Shown here piece by piece: positions 24,901-36,549 of a DNA stretch of 64,000 nt. The DNA comes from Symbiodinium microadriaticum (lineage: Eukaryota > Sar > Dinophyceae > Suessiales > Symbiodiniaceae). Location of the stretch: positions 193,363 to 257,362 of the forward strand of contig LSRX01000251.1 of assembly GCA_001939145.1 (NCBI GenBank), read 5' to 3'. The number at the start of each line of letters is the position of its first letter. Position 1 is the first letter of the stretch. Both the position numbers and the translations under genes were made by a program. Below the pieces are notes generated by a model. That model did not search any database and was not told where the DNA came from. It was given only the letters and a program-made list of their open reading frames with translations.

Positions 24901-25147
24901 GCATCCAAGGTTTGCTTCGGATCACTTTGGCGTCTTGTGCTCCTTACAGCCAAGCGCGATGAAGAAGACCGGCCCCGAAGATCCGGGCCAGCAGGCTGCA
25001 GATGAGCCAACCGGCCCCATGATCCGCTTTTGTGTAGCTGGCGCTTGCTTTCGGGTTTCCACTTTTCCAAAAAGCACGTCATCAGAGGCTGCATTCTCGT
25101 CCGTGCGCCCATGTCTCAGCTGCCCTCTGAGCTCTTGGGCGCTCTGA
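19515..25147 (+). CDS. EEP-superfamily (DNase I-like) phosphodiesterase, perhaps TDP2-like; partial exon set
   Basis: Metal-dependent phosphodiesterase/nuclease fold assembled from dispersed exons. About 19521-19600 gives KVLTFNVLFELFGDVETHM (metal-binding Asn). 19769-19834 gives ELSRCGADIMALQEA (catalytic Glu). About 20430-20530 gives DPSGQLILSKVPM. About 20720-20970 gives EVTVANLHLPADSKQ (the His strand). About 21250-21350 gives DLTLLLGDFNSAPEAEP (GDFN, catalytic Asp and Asn). About 22950-23040 gives FADVWLEANPDMPGHTFDPA. From 24912, after CATCCAAG, FASDHFGVLCSL supplies the final Asp-His pair, with a stop at 25147. All metal and catalytic motifs of the family are present in order. The DVW...T.DP block and SDHFGVL ending fit TDP2 or related enzymes, but the substrate is undecided. 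The usual RxDR-type exon between 23.05 and 24.9 kb was not found. A giant CAGACA array and a GATA/GA repeat lie in introns. Confidence 0.72.
21398..21429. repeat. (TC)n microsatellite
   Basis: Short pyrimidine dinucleotide run directly downstream of the GDFN-motif exon of the EEP gene. Confidence 0.85.
21945..22625. repeat. Perfect CAGACA hexanucleotide array (about 640 bp)
   Basis: After (CA)n and (CAGA)n lead-in units, CAGACA is repeated without a visible error for more than 100 units. The array ends at a single N (22626), where the unit changes abruptly to CACACG. It lies in an EEP-gene intron, between the GDFN exon and the DVWLEANPD exon. All six frames are open through it, producing Thr-Asp, Arg-His, Thr-Gln, Val-Ser, Cys-Leu and Cys-Val dipeptide chains that I do not regard as proteins. 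Confidence 0.97.
22627..22853. repeat. CACACG / CTCACG / CACA degenerate satellite
   Basis: Continues the CAGACA array after the ambiguous base: (CACACG)n, then CCACACAT, ACGCTC and CTCACATT units that decay toward 22850. Confidence 0.9.
24284..24690. repeat. Compound GA / GATA / GACA microsatellite
   Basis: About 400 bp of (GA)n, (GATA)n and (GACA)n tracts with short unique islands. It lies in an EEP-gene intron just before the exon carrying FASDHFGVL. Confidence 0.9.
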
Positions 25148-27011
25148 CTCTGCACGACCGGCCGCGATTGGAGGCGTCGGCTTTGCTTTGATGGTGGGGG
25201 GTTGAGGCTGCAGCTGGCTAGCAACTCCTGCTACAGCAGAGAGGATTGGAGTCCATGAGGCAGGGGTGGTGGTTCTTATTCTTGCCCTGAGTGGGCCTCA
25301 TCGGGAGAGCATGGCGAGCCCTCCTCCACACACCCGCTCGACTCTCTGCGTGGCTTCAGGTCGTCCTCCTTGGCTCCTCAGCGCTGGGCATTGCGGACAA
25401 GGTGGATTGGATAATTCTCCTTCAGGTCCCCCCTTCGTCCCTACCTGAAGGGCTGCTTTTGTGGCTTGCCGAAGCAATACACGTTCGCTCGATCCTGCAA
25501 GATCGACCTAAGTTCCTAGTCCTACTCGTAAATGGCAATTGGCAGTATGGCGATCTTGGTAATCGCAAAGCCGGGCTCAACAAAGTTCGGCGGATGGCTG
25601 ACCTTACCTCCCCTAGCTTTCGTGGTCCTCTTCTCAAGCTTGCTGGACGGCCCGACATAACCATTGTTGCGACGGCTTTAATGAGTGAGCCAAGGGCAGC
25701 GACATAGACGTACTAGCACCTTGGCTGCTGATGGACGGCATCGGGGCTTGGGCACTTTCGGTCGGAAGAAGGACAAGGCTCCTAACCACCACCAGTTCCA
25801 GGATTGGTGCCCAGTAGTGCGCCGCCGTCGCCATCGTCAACGCAGCCTCATACGACAACGACGGCAGCTGCGACTAGTGAGACCAACAATGCTAGCAGTA
25901 CCAGTGCCAACGTGGACAGTGGGTGGTACCCGGCTTAAGGTAGCCCAAGGTCGAACCGGGAGATGCCTCCCCCGATATGCCAAATTTTTAGGGTCTAAAT
26001 GCAAAGACAACAGTGAACACACACAAGAGGAAAGCAACGATGTAGCCCTGTCATCATGCAGAAAATGCAGGTAGCCAACTAGCTGTATGCTGTATGCTCA
26101 TACAACGATTAGTCCAGAACAGAGTGCAAAACCTTAGGGCAAGTGGAGGGCAGGAGGAGATGATGTGGAGCAGCACCTTGACATCCCTGGCTTGTCAGGC
26201 ATGTTCTGCGGAGCTCACCAGCTCCCAGTACTTCACCATGGCCCGGCAGGAGCTAGAAGGCCGAAGCGCATTCTCATTGTTAGCCCGACGACGATCAAAA
26301 GTGTGGGAGGGGGACCCGCCTCAACCATGTCCCGGCGGCTTGAATAGTATGCTACTTTTTAGGGCTGGGAGCTGTAGAGGGAGCTAGGCTAGGCTCTTAG
26401 AAGGCTGTGGGCTGTTGGGTTGGTGCGTCCTGGCCCCTGTAGAGAGCGACAGGCTCCGTAGTACAGCAGTACTCGTAGTACAGTATTTGAGACCAGAGAT
26501 GCAGGAAAGCAAAATCCCAAAGCGGGTGGGCGGATTCGGAGAACCGGTTGAAGGATTCAGGGAACGGACTCGAAAATGGAAGGGGCTACGGTGTAGAGCC
26601 GAGGGTTTAGGGACAGCATGAGATGGGCGATGCGTGTTGTGGTGATACTCAGGCAAGTGCACAAGTCCTTCTGCAAAAATAGCCGAGGGTTTAACACGTC
26701 AGGGGATTGCACAAGTCTTCCTGCAAGAAGAGGGTTGAATAGTTTAGGGTTTGTGTCGCAGTTTGCTGGATGGATCTCTCAGCTTATCTAAACTTGGTCC
26801 TCTGCGGAGGCTTGGAGGTTCAGGACCTGGAGTTGGCACAAGATGCGGTGGTGCTACTGCTGAAGTTCCGAGTGCCGTGGCGGCTGGGGCTGGCGCGGCC
26901 GGGATTTATGGTTCACCTCCCATTCTGTAGGGCGCTGCAGGGGTTCAGCATGCCGGCCTGAGGGGTTTTCCAAGAAGAAGTCTAGCCGTCTAGCCTTGAA
27001 CCATTAGGTCG
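25148..27011. other. No assigned gene; weak coding-like frames
   Basis: A 138-codon plus-strand frame at 25291-25707 (contains KFLVLLVNGNWQYGDL) and a frame at 26165-26347 (contains KRILIVSPTTIKSVGGG) look mildly protein-like. They show no family motif and no clear start, so I do not call them genes. A dispersed repeat at 26590-26765 is listed separately. A frame at 26770-26960 (LSAYLNLVLCGGLEVQDLEL) may be an exon of the next entry. Confidence 0.35.
26590..26765. repeat. Dispersed repeat with TTTAGGG-like ends (copy 1)
   Basis: GGGCGATGCGTGTTG, a TGGTGATA block and TGCACAAGTCC followed by TGCAAAAA (26625-26680) recur at 43788-43845 with about 85% identity by eye. Within this copy the TTGCACAAGTC...TGCAAGAAG part repeats again after about 57 bp (26697-26727). 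GAGGGTTTA and TTTAGGGTTT flank the units. Confidence 0.75.
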
Positions 27012-27203
27012 GAAGTTGCAACTAAGGCCGAAGGCAAGGAGTTCGAGGTGCAGTTCTCAGAGCTGCGGGACGAGCACCTGCCGCTGCTTCGCAGCAGCCA
27101 CGCCGGGGGCTGCGAACATGGCTACGCGCGCCTTGAGCTGAGCTTTCAGTGTTTGATTGGGGCAGTGAAGCCAGCGGATAGGTTGATGACAGAGAGACGC
27201 TAA
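27012..27203 (+). CDS. Coding-like exon, function not recognised
   Basis: Frame 27012-27203 reads EVATKAEGKEFEVQFSELRD, then EHLPLLRSSHAGGCEHGYAR and LELSFQ, with a stop at 27201-27203. The charged, amphipathic composition resembles a genuine soluble-protein exon. The real exon may end near 27149 and splice onward. No family is recognised, and neither neighbouring exon could be assigned securely. Confidence 0.35.
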   Translation, partial: EVATKAEGKEFEVQFSELRDEHLPLLRSSHAGGCEHGYARLELSFQCLIGAVKPADRLMTERR

Positions 27204-29569
27204 CCAGTCGTAATGCCTACACTGCTAGTGCTGACTTCCCTCCAAACTCCTGGGTTCCGAGCGCTATACTGCCTGCAACCTCAGGACTTTGCAGTCGCTG
27301 CTTTTCCAGCATGGCTCTGTGCCACAGGCACATGCAGAACAAGCTGGCATGGGGCGTGCATTTGGAGTTTGCTGGCGCTCAAGAATGTCTCGCAAGGGTT
27401 TAAGGGTTTACTGCGATTTTCCGGGTGACACTGGGTTCAAGAAGAAGGCATTCCATGCTGTTCCCGATAATGCTGCGCAAAGAAGATTTCAGCAAGCGAT
27501 CATGACCAATCATGGTAACGATTGTCATGTATGTGATGATACGTGTTTTGGCGGGGGAAGGAACCATCAGTTGGCCATAATTGCAGTTGCTTTTGCCCCC
27601 TCGCGGCAACTGTGGACGTTGTTGCCTTGTTTCTTCGGATTGTTACCATGCTGATATTTCTTCTGTCTCGTATGCCTGCTGCTTGAGCTTCCCTGTTCGC
27701 GACTTTCAGAATTGTTGCTCCAATGTGGCAGCTGCTCTGGTTTCGAAATCCTCATGGTGACGGTGAGTATAGTTACAAGCAGGATGGAGGTGATGACTTG
27801 CATTTCCACTTTGGAAGCCCTGTGGAGATCCTCATGCACATGTAAGTCATGCAGGCCGCTCGTTGGAATTACCGAGGGTCGACGTCCGTTGCCTTGCCGA
27901 CCACCGAAAACATAGCCATAATGAATGTTGCGACGTTCGGTTGCTGAATCCGTGGCGATAAATGCAGTTGTCATGCTAGTCCGAGTGAGAATCGAGATCC
28001 ACGAGGTGGGACTTTCCGCGGCGCTGGACGCCTGGATCCTCGTCCGTGCGGCCTTTGCTGCCGGGCGCGAGGAGAAGAATGGACGTCCAAAATCTGGACC
28101 CAAGGAGCATCAAAACATTCGAACCTTTGTCCTGCTCTTTGCAAGGAGGCCGTGGCGGCTTTCCGGACCTTGGCCAAGGAGGTAAAGCTGTGGGCGAGGC
28201 TGAAACGAAGCTGCATGTGGGCCCCTTTGTTGCTGAGCTGGGCCTAGGGCGTGTTGGATTTTGTGGGGCACCAGTGTCCAATCTGCATTCATCTAGGAAG
28301 CGAGCGAACTACAGACCTCGAGAGAGGCAACCTGGAAGTTTACTACCTGCATCGCAATATGTTGAAGTCTTAAAAATACCAGAATAGCTCGTCTGAGCCG
28401 TCTATCCAGGCGGGTGAATTCAGTAGAATTAGCAGTTCAGTAGAAGTGAAGTCAGTAGAGTTAGGCAGCAGTCGTTGTAGTGGTGGTGTCAGTGGCGGCA
28501 GTGTTCTGCTGGATGTCGTCACCGTGGTCTGCATTTGTGTTTGTTGGTCATTGCAGTTGATGTTGGGAGTTTGAGAGTCGTGCGGGGTGTCTTGACGATC
28601 TTGTGCCTGCTAGTCTGCGAGGCAACGGCAACTCCTGGGCACGGCCTTTGGATTTCCTGGCGGCTTCGCGTGGGCTCTGCTGGTGGCGATGGAGGTGGTA
28701 TGCTCGAGTGTTGGGTTTTGAAGCCTGAGATTGAAGCGAGTTTGGTCAGCATCCGACCGAGAGAACATGTTTTGCATCACCTGCTGCGGGGTATGGACTC
28801 GCAAAAGCAGCCTGGAGCCTTCTGCCTGCAGCCATTTCGACATTGGGTACTTGCCCGGACAGCCCTGCACAAGCTTCCCTGCGGCCCTTTGCGAGAAGAG
28901 ACTCGGCGGCCTTTGATCCTCTCACTCTTCCAGTTGCCCGGCTGACCCAGTGTAGAGGAGGCAAAACCACACCCAGAGAGCCCTGCTGCCGTGAGTGTCC
29001 GTCCCAACGGGGAGGTTGAATGTTGTTCCCATCTATGAGCATAGTGCAAGAAGTACCCTTGTCCCATCTCCACACCGGGGGCAAGGACAGTCCCATGGCC
29101 ACACCCCTCCACTGGTCCGCAAGAAGCAGGCGTGCTTCATGCCCGGCGACCGGACCGGGGCAGGGTGAGGGGTGCAGTCCTTTCGGCGGACTCTCAACTT
29201 CTTGCTGCCACAACGCCCACGACGGAAATCCGGAATGCCCCTGTTGTGGTGTCTCCTTGACCAGACTTGCACGCCCTGGAGAAAGAACAGAGAGCTATAA
29301 CCCCTCCAGAAAAGGGGGACCCGAAGGCCTGGCCTCAAAAAACCGCACGTCTGCGAAACAGCATCGCTGCAACAAGGCCGAATCTACGCAACAAAAATCC
29401 AAATCTGCGGCCCGCGGCCGTGGACCGCGAGGAAGCGAGCCGCGGAAGCTCCAAATCCAAAAAGAGATGTTATAGTTGATCCAAAGTCTGCGAAAAAGCT
29501 GCTACTAACAAACCCTAGGTCCTGGAAGGAGAAGCTGCTACTCTAAACAAGAGAGTTGGAAAACATCAG
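27204..29569. other. No recognisable gene
   Basis: Long but motif-free frames occur on both strands (for example 28746-29213 minus and 29020-29475 plus). Nothing supports a particular gene. Confidence 0.4.
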
Positions 29570-29695
29570 CCCGAAAGGAGATGCTGAAACCGTTTTGAAA
29601 CTCTTAACAACAGGATTGGTTGAGAAGCTCCAAAGTCGAAAAGGAGATGCTGAAACCCTAACCAAAGGAATGGTTGAGAAGCTCCCCAAAGTGTT
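29570..29695. repeat. Degenerate tandem repeat, unit about 64 bp
   Basis: GAAAGGAGATGCTGAAACC...GGTTGAGAAGCTCC occurs at about 29574-29633 and again at about 29638-29684, with a more degenerate relative upstream (GAAGGAGAAGCTGCTACTCT, about 29524). Embedded ACCCTAA/ACCCTAG strings resemble reverse-complement telomere repeat. Confidence 0.7.
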
Positions 29696-29919
29696 GGCTT
29701 GCAAAGCAGCCGCGATTGCATGATATCTCACAGGGGGGTGGATGGAGAAGAGGAAGAGGGCGAGTGGTGAATTGCTTGGCTAAGAGCCGGATCTCGGATG
29801 GGCCATTGCAAGTGAGACGGATCACTGCGGCTTGGGAGGGGCAGAAGGGTGCCTATATAGACATGCTTCATATAGATATCTTTCCGCTTTTGCATCTGGT
29901 GCACTGCTGATTTAAGGAG

Positions 29920-30156
29920 ATGGCAGATGATCAGCAGTCCGCGCAGCTCGGCTTGTCGAAAGCAGGGATGTCTGCTCGGAGCTCTGATTCTGCATTTCGG
30001 GGTGTCTCAGTAGCACAGCTGCTTTCAACGATGAGGAGCGATCTGGAATCTAGAGTTGTGGGAGCTTCTCGCCACAGTCACCAGGGGCAAGTCATGAATA
30101 GGGTAGGGTTCTCGGGGCCGTTCGAGCACTTTTGGGGCAACAAAGTGCCAGTGTGA
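29920..30156 (+). CDS. Small coding-like frame, function not recognised
   Basis: A 78-codon frame starts MADDQQSAQLGLSKAGMSAR and continues through SVAQLLSTMRSDLESRV. The hydrophilic start and helical middle look like the first exon of a gene, and the ATG is plausible. No downstream exon, family motif or spliced-leader relic was found, so this may be chance. Confidence 0.25.
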   Translation: MADDQQSAQLGLSKAGMSARSSDSAFRGVSVAQLLSTMRSDLESRVVGASRHSHQGQVMNRVGFSGPFEHFWGNKVPV

Positions 30157-31057
30157 CCAGCTTCTGGATGTGGAACATCCGTGGCTGCTCAGTAGCGAAG
30201 AAATCACCAGTGATGTCTCTGCGGTCGTTGAACAGTGATGCAATTTGCCCTGACAGGGGAGAGCTTCGCAGACGTTACCAAGCAGGAGGTGGGACAATGT
30301 GGGACTAGGGCAAAGCTTCGCAAGTTATGTGTGATTGAGTCCGAACAGCATATGAGGAGACATGTTTGACTTACCATCATTGAAAGGCACACGTGGGAGG
30401 GTAACGAGTACCGTCAGGTACAGACAAGGACGACCAGCTTTCCGCTTCACAGCTCCGGGCCCGCCACGGCGTGCAGGGCGGGACCCCGGGTGGGGGCGGC
30501 GATGGGCTGATGCCTGGTGTAGAAAAAAAGTGTTGAGTTTCAAGCCCTTTAGCTTTGCTTAGGGCTGGACTTTGAGAGGAGCATGACAGGGATGCCGTGA
30601 CAAATTCTGCTGAGAGAGCTTGAGATGTCCGTCCTGGGTAGAGGTAACTGCCGATTATGGGATTATGTTTGCACAGGAAGCTAGTTGACATCTACTCTTT
30701 CTATGAATATTGCATGTTACAGCCTTTTTGCATTAGGGCCTCGGGCTCTTGTTTCGGATCCTGTCTGCATGGGCATCAGCAGCGTGATGCTAGTTTTGGA
30801 AAGTGCTCCACATGGTCAACGGAGTAAACACCGTAGCCAGGCCGCTTTCTTGACTGAGAGCCTGCTTGCCTAAGGAACCCAGCGATCATCATCGGCGCGA
30901 TTGTGGTAGTCGTTGTGATTGTGGTGGTTGGAATGAAGATGTCGGGCAATTCCTAGGCACTTCAGCTGCACTACTGCTGCAACAACAAGCCGGTCGGACC
31001 TGGTTTACAGACTCAACGTGACTAGAAGGGAACCGGATTCAGCCGCCACATGTATCT
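30157..31057. other. No recognisable gene
   Basis: Only short frames on both strands and no conserved motif. Confidence 0.4.
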
Positions 31058-31249
31058 TTGTGTCATCAAGGCGAAGTCTGCGTGCACTTTGAGTGCTCTG
31101 AGCGCTATGATCCCAATCGTTTCCAGCGGGTCACAAGCGGCCTTGCTGACATCCTGCGGCTGTCACAGAGGATCAAGACACTGGGCCTTGAGAGTCTATA
31201 TGGGGCTCAGAGGGGGTTTGTCTATCCCAATCCCAGGCTTCAACACTGA
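31058..31249 (+). CDS. Coding-like exon, function not recognised
   Basis: The frame reads CHQGEVCVHFECSERYDPN, FQRVTSGLADILRLSQRIK and TLGLESLYGAQRGFVYPNPR, ending at TGA near 31249. The compact mix of hydrophobic and charged residues, with a long amphipathic helix (SGLADILRLSQRIKTLGL), is typical of real coding DNA. I recognise no family and can place no neighbour exon. Confidence 0.35.
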   Translation: MCHQGEVCVHFECSERYDPNRFQRVTSGLADILRLSQRIKTLGLESLYGAQRGFVYPNPRLQH

Positions 31250-34200
31250 GGTAGCTAAGGTATGAATTTAGCAATGATCGCATCCTGCCAGATCGTTACG
31301 TCATGAAGGGGTGTTTCTTCGGACCTGCTTCCTGTTCAACCTGGACAGGTTCAAGGTTCCGGGAAGCATCTCAGTAAGAAAAGTCCATCAACAGTTGTAG
31401 CGGCTGCAGGCATGTGGAAGATAAGAAGTCACAGTCTGCACAGGCCCCAGAAAAACCATTTACCATTGTATATTGCAGCCGCTCCGTGGACGACATGATT
31501 CCTCCCTGTGGCACTCGTGCAGCATCGCAGGATGCAAAGCACCAAATTCGAGAGATGGCAAACGATGAAAAAGAGGCTCCATGCACCGCCAGAACTGCAG
31601 CCGTAGCTGATGAATGAGGCGCACGATAGTCCACCCCAGATAAAACTACACTCGTGCATGTATCAAGACTGTGGCTGATAGTTGCTGCAACGTCAGGAAG
31701 TAGGGAGACATATCTTGCAAAGATGCCCGCAGCTGAGAGCCTCCTTTAGACCTACCCCGGCTAGCACCTTCGACCGACATCTGCCTCATACGCCTGGCAG
31801 CGGCATGAAGAGACCATCAGTACCAAAGGAACAGATGGGCCTTAATAGGATCAACCCTGCCATCAGGTGGTGCGGTGGTTTTCCGAGCTGGATGACGGGA
31901 GGCAGCTGCTTGGTGGCATGCTGGCAACAGGTATTTCTCGGCTGATGCCGGCCCAGATGAGGAAAAAGGCTAAACCCGCCCCTGTGCTCTAGTTTGGGAC
32001 TTGGTATCTCGTCCACGAGACTGATCCACCCAAGGCTACGTCACGGCTTCTGTTTGCCAGTGAGTGAAAGGACCCGACACCCCAGTCGTGCTAAGTTTGG
32101 CGACTGCAGCGTTTCGAAATGACTGTGACCCGAAGTTGCCTCCAAATTCTCCGAGGTCCGACTTGGCTACGCGCTTTTACCAGCGGCTGAGCCTTTGGGA
32201 GTGGCCGGCGGAGGGAGCACATCTGCAGCAAAAGGCGAAGGTGCGCCATCTCTGCTGCCTTCGGGTTTGGTGGTTCCTTTACTTTTACTTTACCGTCCGT
32301 GGCAACAGTGACTGTCGCGACGGAGCGAGAGGCCCGCCCCAAGTGCCCGTTCGTTCGAGCTTACTCCAACACTGCAAGCTCATGCACCACTGTTGCGCGC
32401 AACAGAGCTCGGGCCCCAACAGTACCACCACACGCCGGATCTCTGCAGGAGACAAACAGCTATGCCTCACTTGCTAGCGATTTCGGTGAGTTTGTCAAAA
32501 AACGCCCGCAATTCACGAGACATGCCGCTTGCAGGTGCTTGACCCTTCTTCTCAACAGCTCTTGTCGCAAGAACTCCTGCTGACAGGCTTATCGCCAAGA
32601 ACAACTTGATAGCACCTTTGTTGAATGCTTTCTTCAAACCTGGCGATGTACACAACGTCCGCAGTCATGTCTGGCGATGTCATGACCGCAGGGTGAGAAT
32701 CAATCACCGCCTTCGATGTATTACCCGACGTCTCTTGCTGTGTAGTGGTTCCATGGAGACCATCACACTCTCCCACATTGACTGACCCACTGTGGCTTGC
32801 TCCTTTTGGAGGTGCTGTCACCGGCCGCCCAAGCACAGGCACAAGTGCGGAGATGGTTCGAGTTCGAGGGTTGTGGGGCGTGAGTTCTGCAACCGTCAGG
32901 TCTCATGGTCCTCTGGGCTGAAACGCATCGTGATTAAGTTTCGGGGTTTCGTGAGGAGCATCATTGCCACATTGCAATGCAGCCTGGGGCAATGGGACGC
33001 TTGACTGTCACGGTTTGTCTTGCAATCTTGCACTCTTTGAATCGGTTTCTTGAGAACAAATCTTTAATCTTATGGATTAGGTTTGGCCGGGGATTCTTCA
33101 GCATTTGTCCTTGCCACCCGACACTACTAGGGCTTGGGTTTTTGTGAACACTCACCCTCCCTTCTTAGCTTTGCCGCAACCACTTCCTGCGGGTTTCGCC
33201 TTGCAGAGTTGGCTCTTCCTCCTCCTTGTTCTGGGACTTGTTTGAACATGTTCGGAACACCAGCTGATCCGAATGGATAGTGGAATCCTTTTCAACCCGC
33301 GGCGGATCTGGTTGATAGCTCCACGAATCTGATTGTCGGATCCTGCTTGTGCAGCAGCCCACGAACACATGAGCCGTGACCATAGTCTACCTGGTGCTTG
33401 CAACAGACAGCGACACCCGGAAGTATGTCTAGTTCGAGGCAGCACCGAGACAGACCAGCATGAGTAGCTCAACTGTGGTAGGTTTCCTTACGTGCACATT
33501 AGCCTCTAAACCACAAGGCGCTTAGCCAAAGCAGTGTCATAGAGCCTCTCAGCCCTTTCTAAAGATACCTTGAGCAGGTTGTTCGGGATCCTGAGGCTAA
33601 AGCTTTGTTTCGCAAGTCTCGACGTTTCCGGTTGTCGGAGGCATGGTCTCATGAGCTTTACTCTTCATGTGCATCGCATCCCGTGTCTGTGTATGTTTGT
33701 GCTTGATTCATCTGCAGTCTATTTGGGCGAGGGTCGGCATGTTTACGCTTCATAGTCCCAGTAAGGAGATTGGTGCGTGTGTTTGTGTGTATATATTGCA
33801 TTTTTGTTTCCCGGCCCAGAAGAACCGCAGAGAGAGGCACCGTCAAGTGGTAACGCGACCTCTTACTGTTTAAGGTTTCCATGCACATCCCTGCTGCAGG
33901 AGCTGCCGGTGCTTTGGTGCCCTGCGGGCCCCAAGGCTCTGCACAGCCAATCGCATTAAGAGTTATTACTGTAAGCTCGTACATCAGGCTTGCTTTTCAA
34001 AACCTTGGTCGGAATTCCTCCAATTGCGGATATGTCCCAAGCGAAGCACAAGTACCAATGAGATCCAGACTATTCATTGTCAACAACATATTCCGACAAG
34101 TCGGACTAAAAGACCCATGGTCACGCAACATTCGGATCCCAGCGCAGCCAAAGCCCCGAGCTCGAAGAGCGAATTGAAGCTTTCACTAGCAGTGCCTGCA

Positions 34201-34797
34201 AGCTCACAGTTTCTGCTCCCTGCCCTGTTTGAAAAGCCATCTTGCAGGGCGAGCACTTTATTGAAAGCCTGGTCTGGACTGTCCCACTTAGCACGCCCCA
34301 AGCACAAGAGCGCATGGGGAGGATCGGAACGCCCTTCGCAGCCTGACTCGCGGCACAGCTGGAATCCTTCAGGCGCCGGGCACGTCGCATGGGACATGTC
34401 CAATAGGGCCTTGCCATGACCTTGCAGTGGTTCGTAATGAGTAATGCCTTATAGGGACGGCCTGGGGGTCCATACTGGTCCGCAGCCGTTTCTCAGCGCG
34501 CTCGGTTGTTCGGAATGAGGAGGTCACGAGAGTTCTCCAAAGATGATTACTAGTCACTAGTCGTTCCAGGTGTTGCGATCCTTCCCTTACGGAGATCATG
34601 GCCGATTGTGGATGATCTGCTTGCGAACTCGCAGGGAGGGAATGGGCTCAGGCTGTTAGTGAGTTGGCCTTCGAAGTCAAGTTGTGACCATTAAACTCAC
34701 GGCTTGCTATTACGGTTCAAAAGGCTTCGCGGCGGCCGCTCTTCAGAGCTCTTGAGACTGAGGCATGCTTCAGGTTTAGGAGTAGGTTTTACCCGGC
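31250..34797. other. No recognisable gene
   Basis: Frames of 60-140 codons exist on both strands without recognisable domains. The 67-codon frame at 31414-31617 is charged and could be an exon, but nothing else supports it. Confidence 0.4.
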
Positions 34798-34825
34798 TTG
34801 TCCTCGGGTTATTGCCAACCTGAAT

Positions 34826-35140
34826 GTCCATCCACGGATCCCAAGCTTTTTAAACCCAAAAGGCAGAGGCACCGGAGCCCGAAGGCGGCGCCTAAAAACC
34901 GCTCGGAACTTGGCCCCAAGACGCCGCCTGACATCGCAACGATCGGGGAAGCTTTTGAAGAACCTTTCTTGTCCCTGCTTCCGCCACGCTTCCGCGAAAT
35001 GCGGCCAGACGACAGAACAAGCCGTTCACAGCCCTCGAGTCTGAAGTCATTTTGCAGGCCCAGCTCCGGCGAGCAGCCCTGGAGGGAGCTGAGACAGCCG
35101 GGGGTGCAGCAGATCTCCCGGAGTGTCCCGGTATGCGGTC
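34826..35140 (+). CDS. Two coding-like exons, function not recognised
   Basis: The frame at about 34836-35030 contains PPDIATIGEAFEEPFLSLLP followed by PRFREMRPDDRTS. After a TTTTGCAG acceptor ending at 35058, another frame reads AQLRRAALEGAETAGGAADL. Both are Ala/Glu/Leu/Arg-rich, as in confirmed genes of this window. No known domain is recognised. Confidence 0.3.
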
Positions 35141-36549
35141 AGGGGCTTGACTTCCGAATCGGCTGAGATTGATGATGAGGCTGAAGCGTCGCATGCTGTC
35201 TTAGCATCCTTAGGCCGGTAAAACTCAATCCTTTCATTTTTCCTGTTTCAAGGCCGCAGTGTAGGAGGGAAGCCCCTCCAAACGCAAGGCAACAGGCAGC
35301 AATCTTTGCTCAACCACCTGACAGGGAGTTGCCTGGAGACGTGTGCCGGCTTAAATCAGGAACCCTAGGCTAGACAGCAACTCAATTTTCATGCAGTGTC
35401 GGCCACGAGAATGACATGCAGCCAAGGTTCTTGATTCTCAGCCTAGTGGAGGCCGTGCGAGCCGTGTCAGGAACCCGAACGTGTCGATCTTTCGAGAAGT
35501 TGTGTTCGTTGTTGTTTGTAACTCCGTAATCGCATCTCACTCTCATGGTTCAGATTCAACGTCCGACGCTCTCAGCTTGAGATACCTCTCATTGCGGAGC
35601 TGTTGTAGTTGGAAGCCCCTGGCTGCATTCGCTGCCCTCAGAAGTAATGGAGTGCCGAGCAGTCATGGCCACAGGACATAGATATTTGTGTGAGTGGCTC
35701 TCTCTCGCAGCAGCAGCATCGACGAATCGGCAGTGTAGCCAAATTGTCAAGCAAGAGCCGGTCAATCCTGCAAAGCCCGAGTCTGTCTTCTGCAGGCCAC
35801 CGAGGGTGCGCGCTCACGACTCCAGAGGATGTTTTTGTGGATAGATGTGAGCAAAGAGAGGGTTTTTCAAGCTGAGACGTCAAGAAGCCGTCAAGCTGCC
35901 TTGTTCGGGAGTCGTCCTGTGTTGGCAGGAAGGCTTTGTCAGTCCTCTTGGAGGCGGAGCGCTGTGCTGGACAAGCGACGGTTTGGCCTTTGACGGATGC
36001 CTGGTAGCAGGTGGTGCCTGATGTTTGCGTGGGTGGCTTTAGTGACTGAGTTTTGCCAACTGGGGTGTCGGGCACGAAACCGAAAGGCCTCGGCCTGAGT
36101 TCTCTCTGTAGCTGGAGTGCGGATGTGCGAATCTAGGAGATTCACACCACCGTCCGTGGTGCTCCTTGCATCGTCTTGGGCTTCTCGGCTGACTGAGCCT
36201 CTAGGAGGCGAGGGCTTCGGCGTTTTCTAGGCCCCCTTTGATGATTTTTTTTTTTGTGTGTGTGTGTGTGTGGGGGTTTGCAACATCGTCGCCTGGAAAA
36301 TGCGACTGGGGCAAGCCGTGACCTGATGATCTTGCCGGTGGGTGTTCGTGCCGGTCCGCCTGCGTAGAGTCGTACAGTGCACGCACAGCACGCATATTTC
36401 TAGCACTCTTGGAAGCATTGGTTTTCTGGGTTTGTTTCATCCGGTCGTGCCGAGCGACAGCGTTTCCGGTAGCCGCTGGCCAATAACTTGTTCCGACTGT
36501 TCAAACCTCCTCCCTGCACGGTTTGGATCGGGTCCAGCGGCGCTGCCCA
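35141..36549. other. No recognisable gene
   Basis: Contains a short T(9)(GT)n run near 36247-36272. A 145-codon minus-strand frame at 35638-36075 is Ser/Thr-rich and motif-free. Confidence 0.4.
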
